Source: Castellaniella sp. (lineage in GTDB: Bacteria; Pseudomonadota; Gammaproteobacteria; Burkholderiales; Burkholderiaceae_B). From it: 64,000 nt of DNA. Positions 29,480-39,181 of this stretch are shown here, piece after piece. The DNA is taken from assembly GCF_004321985.1 (NCBI RefSeq), contig NZ_SCQN01000035.1:19327-83326 (forward strand). Direction: 5' to 3'. The position numbers and the translations under genes were made by a program. Numbering within the stretch: the first letter of the stretch is position 1; every line of letters starts with the position of its first letter. A model generated the notes under the pieces. That model saw only the letters and a program-made list of their open reading frames with translations. It did no database searches and was not told the DNA's origin.

Positions 29480-30297
29480 GCGGACTGTCCCACAATACGG
29501 CGGGCGCGCTCGATGAGCGGCAGATCCACCATGCGGCCATCCAGACGGAAGGTATAGTCGCCGGACTCGTCCGCGCGGGCGACCACACGCCGGGCCCAGT
29601 CCAGATCCTGGGCCGAGGGCTGGTACACCTCATGGACCACCGGGATCTGCACCGGGTGGACGCACAGCATTCCGCCAAAGCCCATGTCATGGGCCATGCT
29701 GGCCGTTTCCTTCAGGCCCTCGGGGTCGGAAAAGTCGGCATAGACGCTGTCCAGCGGCGAGGCGAGCCCATGCATGCGGCTGGCCACCAGTATCCGGAAA
29801 CGCATCTGGTCGAGCACGAACTGCGCGGCTCGGGAACCCGGACGCGTGCCGAGCTCCACCATCAGGTCCAGGATGCCGAACGACAGGCGTACCACACCGT
29901 TGGCCGCCGCAATGTGGCCCAGCTCCCGTACACCGGCAGCCGATTCGATCACCGGCATCAGTGGCTTGCCGGCGCCCGAGACGATGTAGACGTGCTCGGC
30001 CTTCTGGGCCTTGGGCAGCACGATGCCGGCGATCGATGGCAGCGACCGGCACAACGCCAGGTCGCCTTCAAACCACGTCGTCGTACCGTCGTTGATCCGG
30101 ACCCAGAGATGATGATCGGGGTGCTCCCGGGCATAGCGCGCCAGCGCCTCCCGGCCGGCCGTCTTTTGATCAGGCGCCACCGCGTCCTCGAGATCCACGA
30201 TCACCGCATCGGCACCACTGGCGATGGCCTTGGGAAAACGATCGGGCCTCGTCGCGGGCACGAACAGCGCAGAACGCAGGGCAGCCTCCAGCATCAC
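29476..30297 (-). CDS. HpcH/HpaI aldolase family CoA-ester lyase (CitE-like)
   Basis: A 273-residue TIM-barrel protein of the citrate-lyase beta/malyl-CoA lyase family. The N-terminus has [25 protein letters not shown] carries the acidic residues next to the metal site, WVRIN the substrate arginine, and [10 protein letters not shown] the metal-binding Glu. The stand-alone CitE-like subgroup often cleaves CoA thioesters such as citramalyl- or methylmalyl-CoA; the substrate here is unknown. It overlaps both neighbours by 4 bp. Confidence 0.9.
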   Translation of the reverse strand: MMLEAALRSALFVPATRPDRFPKAIASGADAVIVDLEDAVAPDQKTAGREALARYAREHPDHHLWVRINDGTTTWFEGDLALCRSLPSIAGIVLPKAQKAEHVYIVSGAGKPLMPVIESAAGVRELGHIAAANGVVRLSFGILDLMVELGTRPGSRAAQFVLDQMRFRILVASRMHGLASPLDSVYADFSDPEGLKETASMAHDMGFGGMLCVHPVQIPVVHEVYQPSAQDLDWARRVVARADESGDYTFRLDGRMVDLPLIERARRIVGQSA

Positions 30298-31061
30298 TTT
30301 CCCTTCCAGACAGGTTTGCGTTTTTCAGCAAAGGCCGTGGCACCTTCGTGCGCGTCCTCGGACGCGAATACATGCGCGATACGCGGCCGCTGCAGGTCGA
30401 ACTGATCCTCAGGGCGCCAATTGCGCGACTGCGAGATGATGGCCTTTGCCGCCTGGACAGCGAGCGGTCCATTGGCGGCAATGGCGTGCGCCAGGTCCTC
30501 CGCGGCGTCCAGCGCATGGCCTGGCTCCGCCAGGCGGTTCACCAGACCGAGCTCATGCAGGCGCTCGGCGCCAAAGAAATCCCCCGTGAGCACGGCCTCC
30601 ATCGCCACATGGTAAGGGATCCGCGACGGCAACCGCAGCATGCCGCCCGACCCCGGCACCAGCCCGCGCTTGACCTCGGGCACGCCGAAACGGGCCTCGC
30701 GAGAAGCCACGATCAGGTCGCACGCCAGGGCCAGCTCAAAGCCGCCCGCCAGGGCATAGCCCTCGACCGCGGCGATGAGCGGCTTGGCGGGGGGGCGCTC
30801 GCACAGACCGCCAAAGCCTCGGTCCCCCACGTAGGGTCGCTGCCCGGTCGCCGCAAAAGCCTTCAGATCCATGCCGGAACAGAAATGGCCGCCCTCACCC
30901 GTCAGGATGCCGATCCTGAGTCCGGGATCGGCATCCAGTGTATCCAACGCGGCGGCCAGCGCCTGCGCGGTTTCCAGATTGACGGCATTGCGCGCCTGGG
31001 GACGGTTCAACCGCATGACCAAGACCCCATCCACACGCTGAACCGCTACGCAATCGCTCAT
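30294..31061 (-). CDS. Enoyl-CoA hydratase/isomerase (crotonase) family enzyme
   Basis: A 255-residue crotonase-fold enzyme. The oxyanion-hole segments EGGHFCSGMDLKAF and GYALAGGFELALACD are present. Both acid residues expected of a hydratase are found: Glu in FGVPEVKRGLVPG and Glu in VAMEAVLTGD. The pathway (fatty acid, amino acid or other CoA ester) cannot be fixed. It is the first gene of the ech-citE-thyA operon and diverges from glyQ across 114 bp; a GGGCGC/GCGCCC hairpin lies at 31118-31138. Confidence 0.92.
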   Translation of the reverse strand: MSDCVAVQRVDGVLVMRLNRPQARNAVNLETAQALAAALDTLDADPGLRIGILTGEGGHFCSGMDLKAFAATGQRPYVGDRGFGGLCERPPAKPLIAAVEGYALAGGFELALACDLIVASREARFGVPEVKRGLVPGSGGMLRLPSRIPYHVAMEAVLTGDFFGAERLHELGLVNRLAEPGHALDAAEDLAHAIAANGPLAVQAAKAIISQSRNWRPEDQFDLQRPRIAHVFASEDAHEGATAFAEKRKPVWKGK

Positions 31062-31175
31062 GACATTCTCTCCTGAACAAATCAGACGATACCATTAGTG
31101 GATAAAATGAGCCCTTTGGGCGCACGACGATAGCGCCCGTCAAACACTAGCCTCGCGGGCCCGCCCCGCCCCGTC

Positions 31176-32072
31176 ATGCTCACATTCCAACAACTGATTC
31201 TGTCGCTCCAGCAATACTGGGACAAGCAGGGCTGCACCCTGCTGCAACCATACGACATGGAAGTCGGCGCCGGCACCTCGCACACGGCGACTTTCCTGCG
31301 CGCCATCGGGCCGGAACCCTGGCGCGCGGCCTATGTCCAGCCCTCGCGCCGCCCCAATGACGGCCGTTACGGCGAAAACCCGAACCGCCTGCAGCACTAT
31401 TACCAATTCCAGGTCGTGCTCAAACCGGCCCCGCCGCACATCCTGGACCTGTACGTCGGTTCCCTGCGCAGCCTGGGCATAGACCCGCAGCAGCACGACA
31501 TCCGCTTCGTCGAGGACGACTGGGAAAATCCCACGCTGGGCGCCTGGGGCCTGGGCTGGGAAGTCTGGCTCAATGGCATGGAAGTCACACAGTTCACCTA
31601 CTTTCAGCAGGTGGGCGGCCTGGACTGCAACCCAACCATGGGCGAAATCACCTACGGCCTGGAACGCCTGGCCATGTATCTGCAAGGTGTGGAGTCGGTC
31701 TACGACCTGGTCTGGACCCAGGCAGCGGATGGCCGCAAGGTCTATTACCGGGACGTGTTTCACCAGAACGAGGTCGAACAGTCCACCTACAACTTCGAAT
31801 ACGCCAACACCACCATGCTGTTTACCCATTTCAGCGACTACGAGGCCGAGGCCCGGCGGCTGATCGCCGTCCCGCTCGCGCTGCCCGCCTATGAGGCCAC
31901 CCTGAAGGCGGCACACACATTCAACCTCCTGGATGCGCGCGGCGCGATCAGTGTGACCGAGCGCGCCGCCTACATCGGCCGCATCCGCAATCTGTCCCGG
32001 GCCGTGGCCCAAGCCTATTTCGAATCGCGTGAACGCCTGGGATTCCCCATGCTGCGCCGGGAGGCCGCATGA
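31176..32072 (+). CDS. glyQ: Glycyl-tRNA synthetase alpha subunit
   Basis: Catalytic subunit of the bacterial alpha2beta2 GlyRS; makes glycyl-adenylate. It is 298 residues long and begins [20 protein letters not shown], followed by [20 protein letters not shown] and [20 protein letters not shown], the class II active-site segments. No Shine-Dalgarno is obvious before the ATG, but the N-terminus fixes the start. It overlaps glyS by 4 bp. Confidence 0.98.
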   Translation: MLTFQQLILSLQQYWDKQGCTLLQPYDMEVGAGTSHTATFLRAIGPEPWRAAYVQPSRRPNDGRYGENPNRLQHYYQFQVVLKPAPPHILDLYVGSLRSLGIDPQQHDIRFVEDDWENPTLGAWGLGWEVWLNGMEVTQFTYFQQVGGLDCNPTMGEITYGLERLAMYLQGVESVYDLVWTQAADGRKVYYRDVFHQNEVEQSTYNFEYANTTMLFTHFSDYEAEARRLIAVPLALPAYEATLKAAHTFNLLDARGAISVTERAAYIGRIRNLSRAVAQAYFESRERLGFPMLRREAA

Positions 32073-34204
32073 GCACCCCGACTCGTCCACTGGTCATCGA
32101 GCTGGTGACGGAAGAACTCCCACCCAAGGCGCTGAATGCGCTGGGCAATGCCTTCGCACAGGGAATCCACGATGTCCTGCAGGACTGCGGCCTGGTGTCG
32201 ACAGACACCGCCTGGCAAGCATTCGCCACACCCCGGCGGCTGGCCGTTCGACTGGAAGCCGTTCGAGGCCAGGCAGACGACCAGCCCTACGCCGAAAAAC
32301 TCATGCCCGCCGCAATCGGGCTGGACGCCCAGGGGGCGGCCACGCCCGCACTCCTGAAAAAGCTGAAGGCACGCGGCCTGGAGCACACGGCGGTGGACAG
32401 CCTCACACGCCGCCACGACGGCAAGCAAGAGGTCCTCTACGCAGAAGGCACTGCGGCGGGCGCACGGCTTGCCGACGCATTGCAGCAGGCACTGGAATAC
32501 GCGATCACGCACTTGCCGATTCCCAAGGTCATGCAATACCAGCTGGCCGACGGGCACACCAGCGTGAAGTTCGTACGCCCTGCCCACCATCTGCTCGCCC
32601 TCTGGGGTGAGGACGTGGTTCCGGTTCATGCCCTGGGCCTGCAAGCCGGGCGCACAACGCTGGGCCACCGCTTCATGAGCAGCGGTATCCTGATGATCGA
32701 CCATGCCGACCAATGGCTGGACAGCCTGCGCAGCAGCCACGTCCTGGCGTCCTTCCAGGACCGGCGAAGCCAGATCGAACACCAGCTCGCCACGGTGTCG
32801 GCCGGTGTGGGCGCCACTATCGGCAAGGGACCAGAGGTCGAAGCCCTGCTTGACGAAGTCACCGCGCTGGTCGAGTTCCCCACGGTGTATGTGGGTGCGT
32901 TCGAGCGCGAATTCCTGAGCGTACCGCCGGAATGCCTGATCCTGACGATGCGCCTGAACCAGAAATACTTCCCGCTCTTCGATCCCAATACCGGGCATCT
33001 CACACACCAGTTCCTGATCGTCAGCAACATGCGGCCACAGGATCCCAGCCACATCATCCACGGCAATCAGCGCGTGGTGCGGCCGCGCCTGGCCGATGCG
33101 CAATTCTTCTATCAGACCGACCTGAAGACACGGCTGGCGGACCGGGTGGCCAACCTGGAACACAGCGTCTACCACAACAAGCTGGGCTCCCAGCTCGCTC
33201 GCACGCAGAGGGTTCAGGCACTGGCGCGCTGGCTTGCTCCGCTGCTGGGCGGCGACGCGGACACGGCGGGCCGGGCCGCGTGGCTGGCGCGCGCCGATCT
33301 GGGCACTCAGATGGTGGGGGAATTCCCGGAGCTGCAAGGGATCATGGGGGCCTACTATGCCGCCCACGACGGCGAGCTCGCCGAGGTGGTGCGCGCACTG
33401 CATGACCAGTACCGCATTCGCCTGGAAGAGGCCATCACCGCAGAGACGCTGACCTCCGCCGTGCTCTTCATGGCTGAACGGGCCGAGACGCTCGTGGGCA
33501 TCTGGGGCATTGGCCTGATTCCGACGGGCGAGCGAGACCCCTACGGCCTGCGCCGCGCGGCCTTGGGGCTCATCAGCGCCTACGAGCAATTGACGGCCGG
33601 CGGCCTGCTGCGGGCCAGCCAGGACACGCCGGCCCGCCTCACGGCCCTGCTGACACAAGCCGCAGCCGGCTTTCCGGACGGGACGCTTGCCGACGGCACG
33701 GCTGATGCCGTGCTGGAGTTCGTCTACGAGCGATACCGCAATCAGCTCTCGGGGGACCATGACCGAGCCGCCATCGACGCCGTGCTGGCATTGCGCCCCC
33801 CCATCCACCAGATCAGCGCCCGCGTCCAGGCCTGCATGGAATTTTCCGCACTTCCCGAAGCCGCAGCCCTGGCCGCGGCCAACAAACGGGTGAGTAACCT
33901 GCTCAAAAAGGCGGAAGGTTCACTGCCGGCGTTTGATCCGGCCTTGATGGTCGAACCGGCCGAACGCGGCCTGGCCGACACCATCGCACAGCTCGCCCCG
34001 CAGGCGACCGCCGCCCTTGCCCAGGGCAATTTCACCAGCAGCCTGAGTGTCCTGGCACAGGCGCGCACGGCCGTGGACCAGTTCTTCGCCGACGTCATGG
34101 TCATGGCCGACGATCCGCATGTCCGCGCCAACCGGCTGGCCCTGCTGCAGTCCCTGCACGCACTGATGAACCAGGTCGCAGACCTCTCGAGGCTGGCCCG
34201 GTGA
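32069..34204 (+). CDS. glyS: Glycyl-tRNA synthetase beta subunit
   Basis: Large tRNA-binding subunit of tetrameric GlyRS. The 711-residue protein opens with [19 protein letters not shown] and contains the HD-like central domain and a C-terminal DALR-type anticodon-binding domain ([17 protein letters not shown] onward). Length matches the family (about 690-720). ATGA overlap with glyQ and GTGA overlap with gmhB mark one transcript. Confidence 0.98.
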   Translation: MSTPTRPLVIELVTEELPPKALNALGNAFAQGIHDVLQDCGLVSTDTAWQAFATPRRLAVRLEAVRGQADDQPYAEKLMPAAIGLDAQGAATPALLKKLKARGLEHTAVDSLTRRHDGKQEVLYAEGTAAGARLADALQQALEYAITHLPIPKVMQYQLADGHTSVKFVRPAHHLLALWGEDVVPVHALGLQAGRTTLGHRFMSSGILMIDHADQWLDSLRSSHVLASFQDRRSQIEHQLATVSAGVGATIGKGPEVEALLDEVTALVEFPTVYVGAFEREFLSVPPECLILTMRLNQKYFPLFDPNTGHLTHQFLIVSNMRPQDPSHIIHGNQRVVRPRLADAQFFYQTDLKTRLADRVANLEHSVYHNKLGSQLARTQRVQALARWLAPLLGGDADTAGRAAWLARADLGTQMVGEFPELQGIMGAYYAAHDGELAEVVRALHDQYRIRLEEAITAETLTSAVLFMAERAETLVGIWGIGLIPTGERDPYGLRRAALGLISAYEQLTAGGLLRASQDTPARLTALLTQAAAGFPDGTLADGTADAVLEFVYERYRNQLSGDHDRAAIDAVLALRPPIHQISARVQACMEFSALPEAAALAAANKRVSNLLKKAEGSLPAFDPALMVEPAERGLADTIAQLAPQATAALAQGNFTSSLSVLAQARTAVDQFFADVMVMADDPHVRANRLALLQSLHALMNQVADLSRLAR

Positions 34205-34755
34205 AGCTCATCATCCTGGACCGTGACGGCGTCATCAATCGGGACAGCGACGCCTTCATCAAGACGCCCGACGAATGGATCCCGCTGCCGGGAAGCCTGG
34301 AAGCCATCGGCCGGCTGACTCATGCGGGCTGGTCTGTGGTGATCGCCAGCAACCAGTCCGGAATCGCGCGCGGACTGCTGACCATGGAAACCCTGGGGGC
34401 CATTCACGCCCGAATGCGGCAGGCGGTGGCCGATGCCGGTGGGCGTATCGATGCGATCTTTTTCTGCCCGCATGGGCCGGACGAGGGCTGCGCGTGCCGC
34501 AAGCCGAAACCCGGAATGCTGCGCGACATCGCCGAGCGGCTGGACGTCAGCCTGGACAACGTCCCGGTGGTGGGCGACAGCCTGCGCGACTTGCAGGCGG
34601 CGGCAGCCTGCAACTGCAGCCCCTGGCTGGTGCTGACGGGCAAGGGACGCAAGACCTGGGAAACCTCCGGCACCACTGGTGAACTGCCCGCAGGCACCGA
34701 AGTCCGGGACGACCTGGCCGCTGTCGCCGACGCGCTGATCAAGAGCGTGCCATGA
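34201..34755 (+). CDS. gmhB: D-glycero-beta-D-manno-heptose 1,7-bisphosphate 7-phosphatase
   Basis: HAD-family phosphatase of ADP-heptose synthesis for the LPS core. The 184-residue product starts with GTG and has LDRDGVIN (nucleophile Asp7, acid/base Asp9), ASNQSGIARG (motif II) and VVGDSLRDLQAA (motif IV). The zinc loop CPHGPDEGCACRKP with its Cys/His ligands distinguishes GmhB from histidinol-phosphatases. It lies between glyS and an acyltransferase with 4-bp overlaps on both sides. Confidence 0.95.
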   Translation: MKLIILDRDGVINRDSDAFIKTPDEWIPLPGSLEAIGRLTHAGWSVVIASNQSGIARGLLTMETLGAIHARMRQAVADAGGRIDAIFFCPHGPDEGCACRKPKPGMLRDIAERLDVSLDNVPVVGDSLRDLQAAAACNCSPWLVLTGKGRKTWETSGTTGELPAGTEVRDDLAAVADALIKSVP

Positions 34756-35480
34756 CCTTCCTGCGTTCGCTCCTGTTCATGATCTTCCTGGTCGTCACCG
34801 TGGTGCCCTACGCGATGTGCTGCGTTCTGTGGGCGCCACTTCCACTCGCCTGGCGCTACCGGCTGACCATGGGATGGCCCCGCATGACGCTGTGGGCAGC
34901 AAAATGGATTCTCGGCATCCGCTACCAGGCACGCGGCCTGGAGCACTTGCCAAACGGACCAGCCATCATTCTGTCGAAGCACCAGTCCGCCTGGGAAACC
35001 CTGTATTTCGCCGTCAGCCTGCCGCGCGACGTCGTGTTCGTCTACAAACGCGAACTACACCACGTCCCGTTCTTCGGCTGGAGTCTGGCGCTGCTCAGCA
35101 TGGTCCCCATCGACCGGACCAAAGGCCGCGAGTCCTTCGAGCAAGTCGTACGCATCGGCAGCCAACGGCTGCAGGAAGGCCGCTGGCCGGTACTGTTTCC
35201 CGAGGGAACCCGAGTCGCGCCTGGCGAAGAAGGCCGCTACAAGCAAGGCGGCGCCCTGCTGGCCTGCCGCACCGGGACGCCCGTCATCCCAGTGGCCCAC
35301 AACGCTGGCGAGCGCTGGCCGCGCAATGCTTTCCTCAAAACCCCCGGCCTGGTCACCGTGTCCTTCGGGCCGGCCATCAGCCCGGCCGGGTATAGTCCCG
35401 CTACGCTGAACCGTGCGGTCCACGATTGGATCGAGGCCGAAATGCGGGTCCTGAACCCAGAAAGGTATGCGCCGCACTGA
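34752..35480 (+). CDS. 1-acyl-glycerol-3-phosphate acyltransferase (PlsC family)
   Basis: A 242-residue membrane acyltransferase that likely adds the second acyl chain to lysophosphatidic acid. It has an N-terminal membrane helix, the catalytic block as SKHQSAWE (His77, then Glu82 instead of the usual Asp in HX4D), VPFFGWSL, and the glycerol-phosphate motif FPEGTR at 149-154. The HX4E variant is found in a recognised subset of the family. It overlaps gmhB by 4 bp and the following metalloprotease gene by 14 bp. Confidence 0.92.
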   Translation: MTFLRSLLFMIFLVVTVVPYAMCCVLWAPLPLAWRYRLTMGWPRMTLWAAKWILGIRYQARGLEHLPNGPAIILSKHQSAWETLYFAVSLPRDVVFVYKRELHHVPFFGWSLALLSMVPIDRTKGRESFEQVVRIGSQRLQEGRWPVLFPEGTRVAPGEEGRYKQGGALLACRTGTPVIPVAHNAGERWPRNAFLKTPGLVTVSFGPAISPAGYSPATLNRAVHDWIEAEMRVLNPERYAPH

Positions 35481-36288
35481 GGCCGAGCCACAGCAACTGG
35501 CTCTGTTCCCGGGCCGGGCTGACACGCCGCCGGCCACCTTGCCCGAGGGCTGCAGCTGGCACACACTGACCGTGGCGGGCGAATCGCTGGGCTACACACT
35601 GCGGCGGTCGCGACGAAAGTCGATCGGTCTGGTCGTACGCGATACGGGTCTGCTCATCCAGGCGCCTGTCTGGGCCAGCCGACGCCAGATCGAAGAAGCC
35701 ATCACGCAAAAAGCGGCCTGGATCCGCGAGAAACTCCGCACGCGTGGCGAAAGACTGGAACTGCTTGCGTTGCAGGCCGAACAATGGCGCAGCGGCGGCC
35801 ATATCCCGTACCTGGGCGTGACCCTCACACTGCACCTTGACGGCAGCCAGGCCCTGCGCTACCAAGGGGATCCGTCCGCACCACACGAGAACGATGGCCT
35901 GTGGCTGCCGCTGCCGGGGGACGCCACATCGGGCCGGATCCAGGAGCGCGCCCAGGGCTGGCTGCAGCAACGCGCCCACATCGACTTCGACGCGCGGCTG
36001 CAACGCTACCTGCAATGGTCGGGACAGTCCATGGCCGGATGGAGCCTGTCGTCGGCCCACGGGCGCTGGGGATCCTGCACCATTCAGCGTCATATCCGCC
36101 TGAACTGGCGCTTGATCCACTTTGCACCGCATCTGATCGACTATGTCGTGGCCCACGAGGTGGCCCACCTGAGCCACATGGACCACAGCCCTGCCTTCTG
36201 GCGCGAAGTCGACCGCTTGTACCCCGATTTCAAGCAAGCCCGCGACGTACTGGCACGTCACACGCCTGAAACACTGCCGCTGTTCTGA
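35467..36288 (+). CDS. YgjP-like M48-family metallopeptidase (DUF45)
   Basis: A 273-residue SprT/M48-like zinc-protease-fold protein. The C-terminal half has LSSAHGRWGSCT, the zinc motif VVAHEVAHLSHMDHS (HExxH with a third His), then SPAFWREVDRLYPDF, the YgjP signature. The N-terminal half is a YgjP-type beta-rich region (YTLRRSRRKSIGLVVR). Physiological substrate unknown. It is the last of the glyQ-glyS-gmhB-plsC line and overlaps the acyltransferase gene by 14 bp. Confidence 0.92.
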   Translation: MRRTEAEPQQLALFPGRADTPPATLPEGCSWHTLTVAGESLGYTLRRSRRKSIGLVVRDTGLLIQAPVWASRRQIEEAITQKAAWIREKLRTRGERLELLALQAEQWRSGGHIPYLGVTLTLHLDGSQALRYQGDPSAPHENDGLWLPLPGDATSGRIQERAQGWLQQRAHIDFDARLQRYLQWSGQSMAGWSLSSAHGRWGSCTIQRHIRLNWRLIHFAPHLIDYVVAHEVAHLSHMDHSPAFWREVDRLYPDFKQARDVLARHTPETLPLF

Positions 36289-36399
36289 CCTGACAGCGGT
36301 CACCGGCGCCATGTGGCCGCATGTACCCGTCATGGGTCCGCCCCCACCCGCCGTGCATTTGCGTATGATGAAGCCTGATTCTCTCAAAGGACCTCCATC

Positions 36400-36795
36400 A
36401 TGCGCCTGCTACACACCATGCTGCGCGTCGGCAACCTCGACCGGTCGCTGATGTTCTACACCGACGTCATGGGCATGCATCTCCTGCGCCGCAAAGACTA
36501 CCCCGAAGGGCGCTTCACTCTGGCTTTCGTGGGCTACCAGGACGAAGATCAGGGGGCTGTGATCGAGCTGACCCACAACTGGGACACGGAGTCCTACAAC
36601 CTTGGCAACGGCTACGGCCACATCGCCATCGAAGTCGAGGACGCCTACGATACCTGTGCCACGATCAAAGCCGGCGGCGGCCTGGTCGTCCGCGATGCGG
36701 GTCCCATGAAGCATGGCACCACCGTGATCGCATTCGTGGAAGACCCCGACGGCTACAAGATCGAACTGATCCAGCGCAATTCGCGCAAGGGCTGA
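36400..36795 (+). CDS. gloA: Lactoylglutathione lyase (glyoxalase I, Ni-type)
   Basis: Converts the methylglyoxal-glutathione hemithioacetal to S-lactoylglutathione in the cytoplasm. At 131 residues it is close to the E. coli enzyme, with all four metal ligands: His in [10 protein letters not shown], Glu in AVIELTHNW, His in GYGHIAIEV and Glu in YKIELIQR. The short bacterial form without insertions is generally Ni-activated. AAAGGA precedes the ATG. It is convergent with rsmA, 12 bp apart. Confidence 0.97.
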   Translation: MRLLHTMLRVGNLDRSLMFYTDVMGMHLLRRKDYPEGRFTLAFVGYQDEDQGAVIELTHNWDTESYNLGNGYGHIAIEVEDAYDTCATIKAGGGLVVRDAGPMKHGTTVIAFVEDPDGYKIELIQRNSRKG

Positions 36796-36807
36796 ACCGG
36801 GGGCTGC

Positions 36808-37611
36808 TCAGGCTGCGGGTGTGACGGGCGCACCCGCCGCTGCCAACGCATCGGCCAAATCCATGAACTGGGTAACGGACAGCTCCTGAGGACGCGCGGT
36901 GGGTGTGATGCCCAGCGCGTGCCAATCCAGCCATCGTGACCACTGCGCCAAGCTGCCGCGCACCATCTTGCGCCGTTGCTCGAAGGCCCGGGCCACCAGC
37001 GCTTCGAACAGACCCACATCCTGGGGCAGCCGCAGGCGGTCCGGCGGCAGCGGGCGCATCCGCACCACCGCCGACATTACCTTGGGCGGAGGGTCGAAGG
37101 CTTGCGGCGGCACCTCGAACAGGCAAGCCATGTGATAGCGCGCCTGCAGCATGACCGACAGCCGCCCGTACTGGCTGCTGCCCGGTTCAGCCACCATACG
37201 GTCCACGACCTCGCGCTGAAGCATGAAGTGCTGGTCGCGGACCCGGCCGGCCCAGCGCATCAGATGAAACAACAGCGGGGTGGAAATGTTGTAGGGCAGA
37301 TTGCCGACCACCCGCAGCGTGTCGTCCGGCGCCGCCAGGGCGCCGAAGTCCACATCCAGCGCATCGGCCTCCACGACCTCCAGGCGCTGCGGTGGCCAGG
37401 TCTGGCGCAGGCGTGCGGCCAGATCGCGATCCAGCTCCACCGCGACAAGATGATCCAGGTGCTGCAGCAACGGCTGCGTCAGGGCCGACAGCCCCGGACC
37501 GATCTCCACCATGTGGTCGCCCGGCTGGGGCGCGACCGCACGGACGATCTCGTCCACGACCGACAGATCGCTCAGAAAATGCTGGCCGAAACGCTTGCGC
37601 GCCTGATGCAT
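36808..37611 (-). CDS. rsmA: 16S rRNA (A1518/A1519) dimethyltransferase
   Basis: Dimethylates the two adjacent adenines in helix 45 of 16S rRNA (KsgA). The start at 37611 ([15 protein letters not shown]) gives 267 residues and the family N-terminus; the frame is open 32 codons further. The SAM-binding [11 protein letters not shown] and catalytic GNLPYNIS are present. It follows surA by 7 bp on the same strand; the pdxA gene usually found between surA and rsmA is absent here. Confidence 0.97.
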   Translation of the reverse strand: MHQARKRFGQHFLSDLSVVDEIVRAVAPQPGDHMVEIGPGLSALTQPLLQHLDHLVAVELDRDLAARLRQTWPPQRLEVVEADALDVDFGALAAPDDTLRVVGNLPYNISTPLLFHLMRWAGRVRDQHFMLQREVVDRMVAEPGSSQYGRLSVMLQARYHMACLFEVPPQAFDPPPKVMSAVVRMRPLPPDRLRLPQDVGLFEALVARAFEQRRKMVRGSLAQWSRWLDWHALGITPTARPQELSVTQFMDLADALAAAGAPVTPAA

Positions 37612-37618
37612 GATCGGC

Positions 37619-39181
37619 CTACCGCCCGCTGGTTGTCTTGTCCAGCCGGTTGTCGATGAAGGCCTCGCTGCGAAGCCGATCCAGCCAATCCTCGTAGGCA
37701 GGCCCAATGCGCCTCTCCATGAGCTCGCGGCGCGCCTGGATGCGGCGGTATTCGTCTTCCATGTTCTTGGTGCGTCGGCCCTCGACTTTAATCAGGTGCC
37801 AGCCAAAGGGCGTCTTCACCGGCTCGCTGACCTGGCCGTCTTTCAGCGCATCCATGGCCTGCTCGAAGGCCGGTACGGTATCGCCCGGGCTCAACCACCC
37901 CAGGTCGCCACCCTGCGGCGCAGAGGCGTCCTCGGAATAGCGCTTTGCCAGTTCCGCAAAGGACTCACCATGTTCGATCCGTTGACGCAGCGATTCCAAT
38001 TTCTGCTTGGCCTTGGCATCATCCACGATCTTCGAAGTCTTGATGAGAATATGGCGTGCGTGGATCTGGGTCACCATCACAGGACCATTGGCAGGGACCT
38101 GCGCGGCCACTTGTGGCTGTGGTTGCGGTTGCGGCTGGGGTTTCGGCGCAGGACGAGCCTTGCTCTTGGGAGCCGGTCGGGTCGCATAGCCGCGGCGCAG
38201 AACCTTCAAGATATGAAAACCGCGGCCGCTTTGCAGGATCCCGGTGATGCCGCCCGGGGGAGTGCTCTTGATGGCCCGTGCGAACAGGTCGGGCCAGTCC
38301 TTCAGCGGCCGGATACCCATGTTGCCGCCCTGCAGCGCCTGCGGCCCATCCGAGGATGCAGCCGCAACGCCCGCGAAATTGGCGCCGGACTTCAGCCGCC
38401 GAAGAATGGCTTCGGCCTTCTTGCGTTTCTCGGCCACCACATCCTTCGTCGCATAATCCGGCACTCCGACCAGGATCTGGGCCAGTTCGACCAGCTCCGG
38501 ACCGTACGGCACACGTTCGGGCTGCGGAGCCGGACGCGGCTCGGGCGGCGGAGGGGGCGCCGGCTGAGGCGCCGCCGGTGACGACAGCGGCTCGCCCTGA
38601 TGCAGGCTCAGGAAGGCATCCACATCGCTGTCGCTGATGGTGATGCGATCCTCGACGAAGCGTTGCCGCAGAACGTCGTTCAGGATTTGTGTGCGCAGAT
38701 CTTCACGGTACTGATCCCAGCTCATGCCGGTCCGCTGGATGGCCTGCTTCAACTGGTCCGTCGTGATCCGGTTACGCCGCGCAACCTGCTGCACGGCCTG
38801 ATCGACCTGAGCGTCCTTGACGCTGATGCCGACACGCTTGGCCTCCTGGTCCTGCAGGGCCTGATTGATCATCTGCTGCAACACTTGGTGGCGCAGTGCC
38901 GCGTCGTCGGGGACGGGCACCCGCTGTTGCTGAAGCTGCGCCCGCGCCAGCTTGACCTTTTCGGCCAGCTGGCCCAACGTGATGACCTGTTTGTTGACGA
39001 CTGCCGCGATGCCGTCGACGAACTGATCCGACGAGGCTGGCTGGCTCGCGGGAGCCGCCTTGTGTGTCGACGTCTTGTGCGCCGCCGTCCTGGCAACAAC
39101 CGGTAAGGGAGCCAGCACCCAGCTCCCCATCGCAAGCGCCAATGCCAGCGCACAGGCGGGGTGACGCAGTCCGGACATCAT
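37619..39181 (-). CDS. surA: Periplasmic chaperone and peptidyl-prolyl isomerase SurA
   Basis: Folds outer-membrane barrels on their way to BAM. The 520-residue protein has a signal peptide (to about PVVA, residue 29), the N-terminal chaperone domain ([20 protein letters not shown]), and two parvulin domains ([13 protein letters not shown] to HILKVLRRG, and [12 protein letters not shown] to [10 protein letters not shown]). It is about 90 residues longer than E. coli SurA because of a Pro/Arg-rich stretch before the first parvulin and a Lys/Pro/Gln repeat linker between the two. It overlaps lptD by 4 bp. Confidence 0.96.
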   Translation of the reverse strand: MMSGLRHPACALALALAMGSWVLAPLPVVARTAAHKTSTHKAAPASQPASSDQFVDGIAAVVNKQVITLGQLAEKVKLARAQLQQQRVPVPDDAALRHQVLQQMINQALQDQEAKRVGISVKDAQVDQAVQQVARRNRITTDQLKQAIQRTGMSWDQYREDLRTQILNDVLRQRFVEDRITISDSDVDAFLSLHQGEPLSSPAAPQPAPPPPPEPRPAPQPERVPYGPELVELAQILVGVPDYATKDVVAEKRKKAEAILRRLKSGANFAGVAAASSDGPQALQGGNMGIRPLKDWPDLFARAIKSTPPGGITGILQSGRGFHILKVLRRGYATRPAPKSKARPAPKPQPQPQPQPQVAAQVPANGPVMVTQIHARHILIKTSKIVDDAKAKQKLESLRQRIEHGESFAELAKRYSEDASAPQGGDLGWLSPGDTVPAFEQAMDALKDGQVSEPVKTPFGWHLIKVEGRRTKNMEDEYRRIQARRELMERRIGPAYEDWLDRLRSEAFIDNRLDKTTSGR

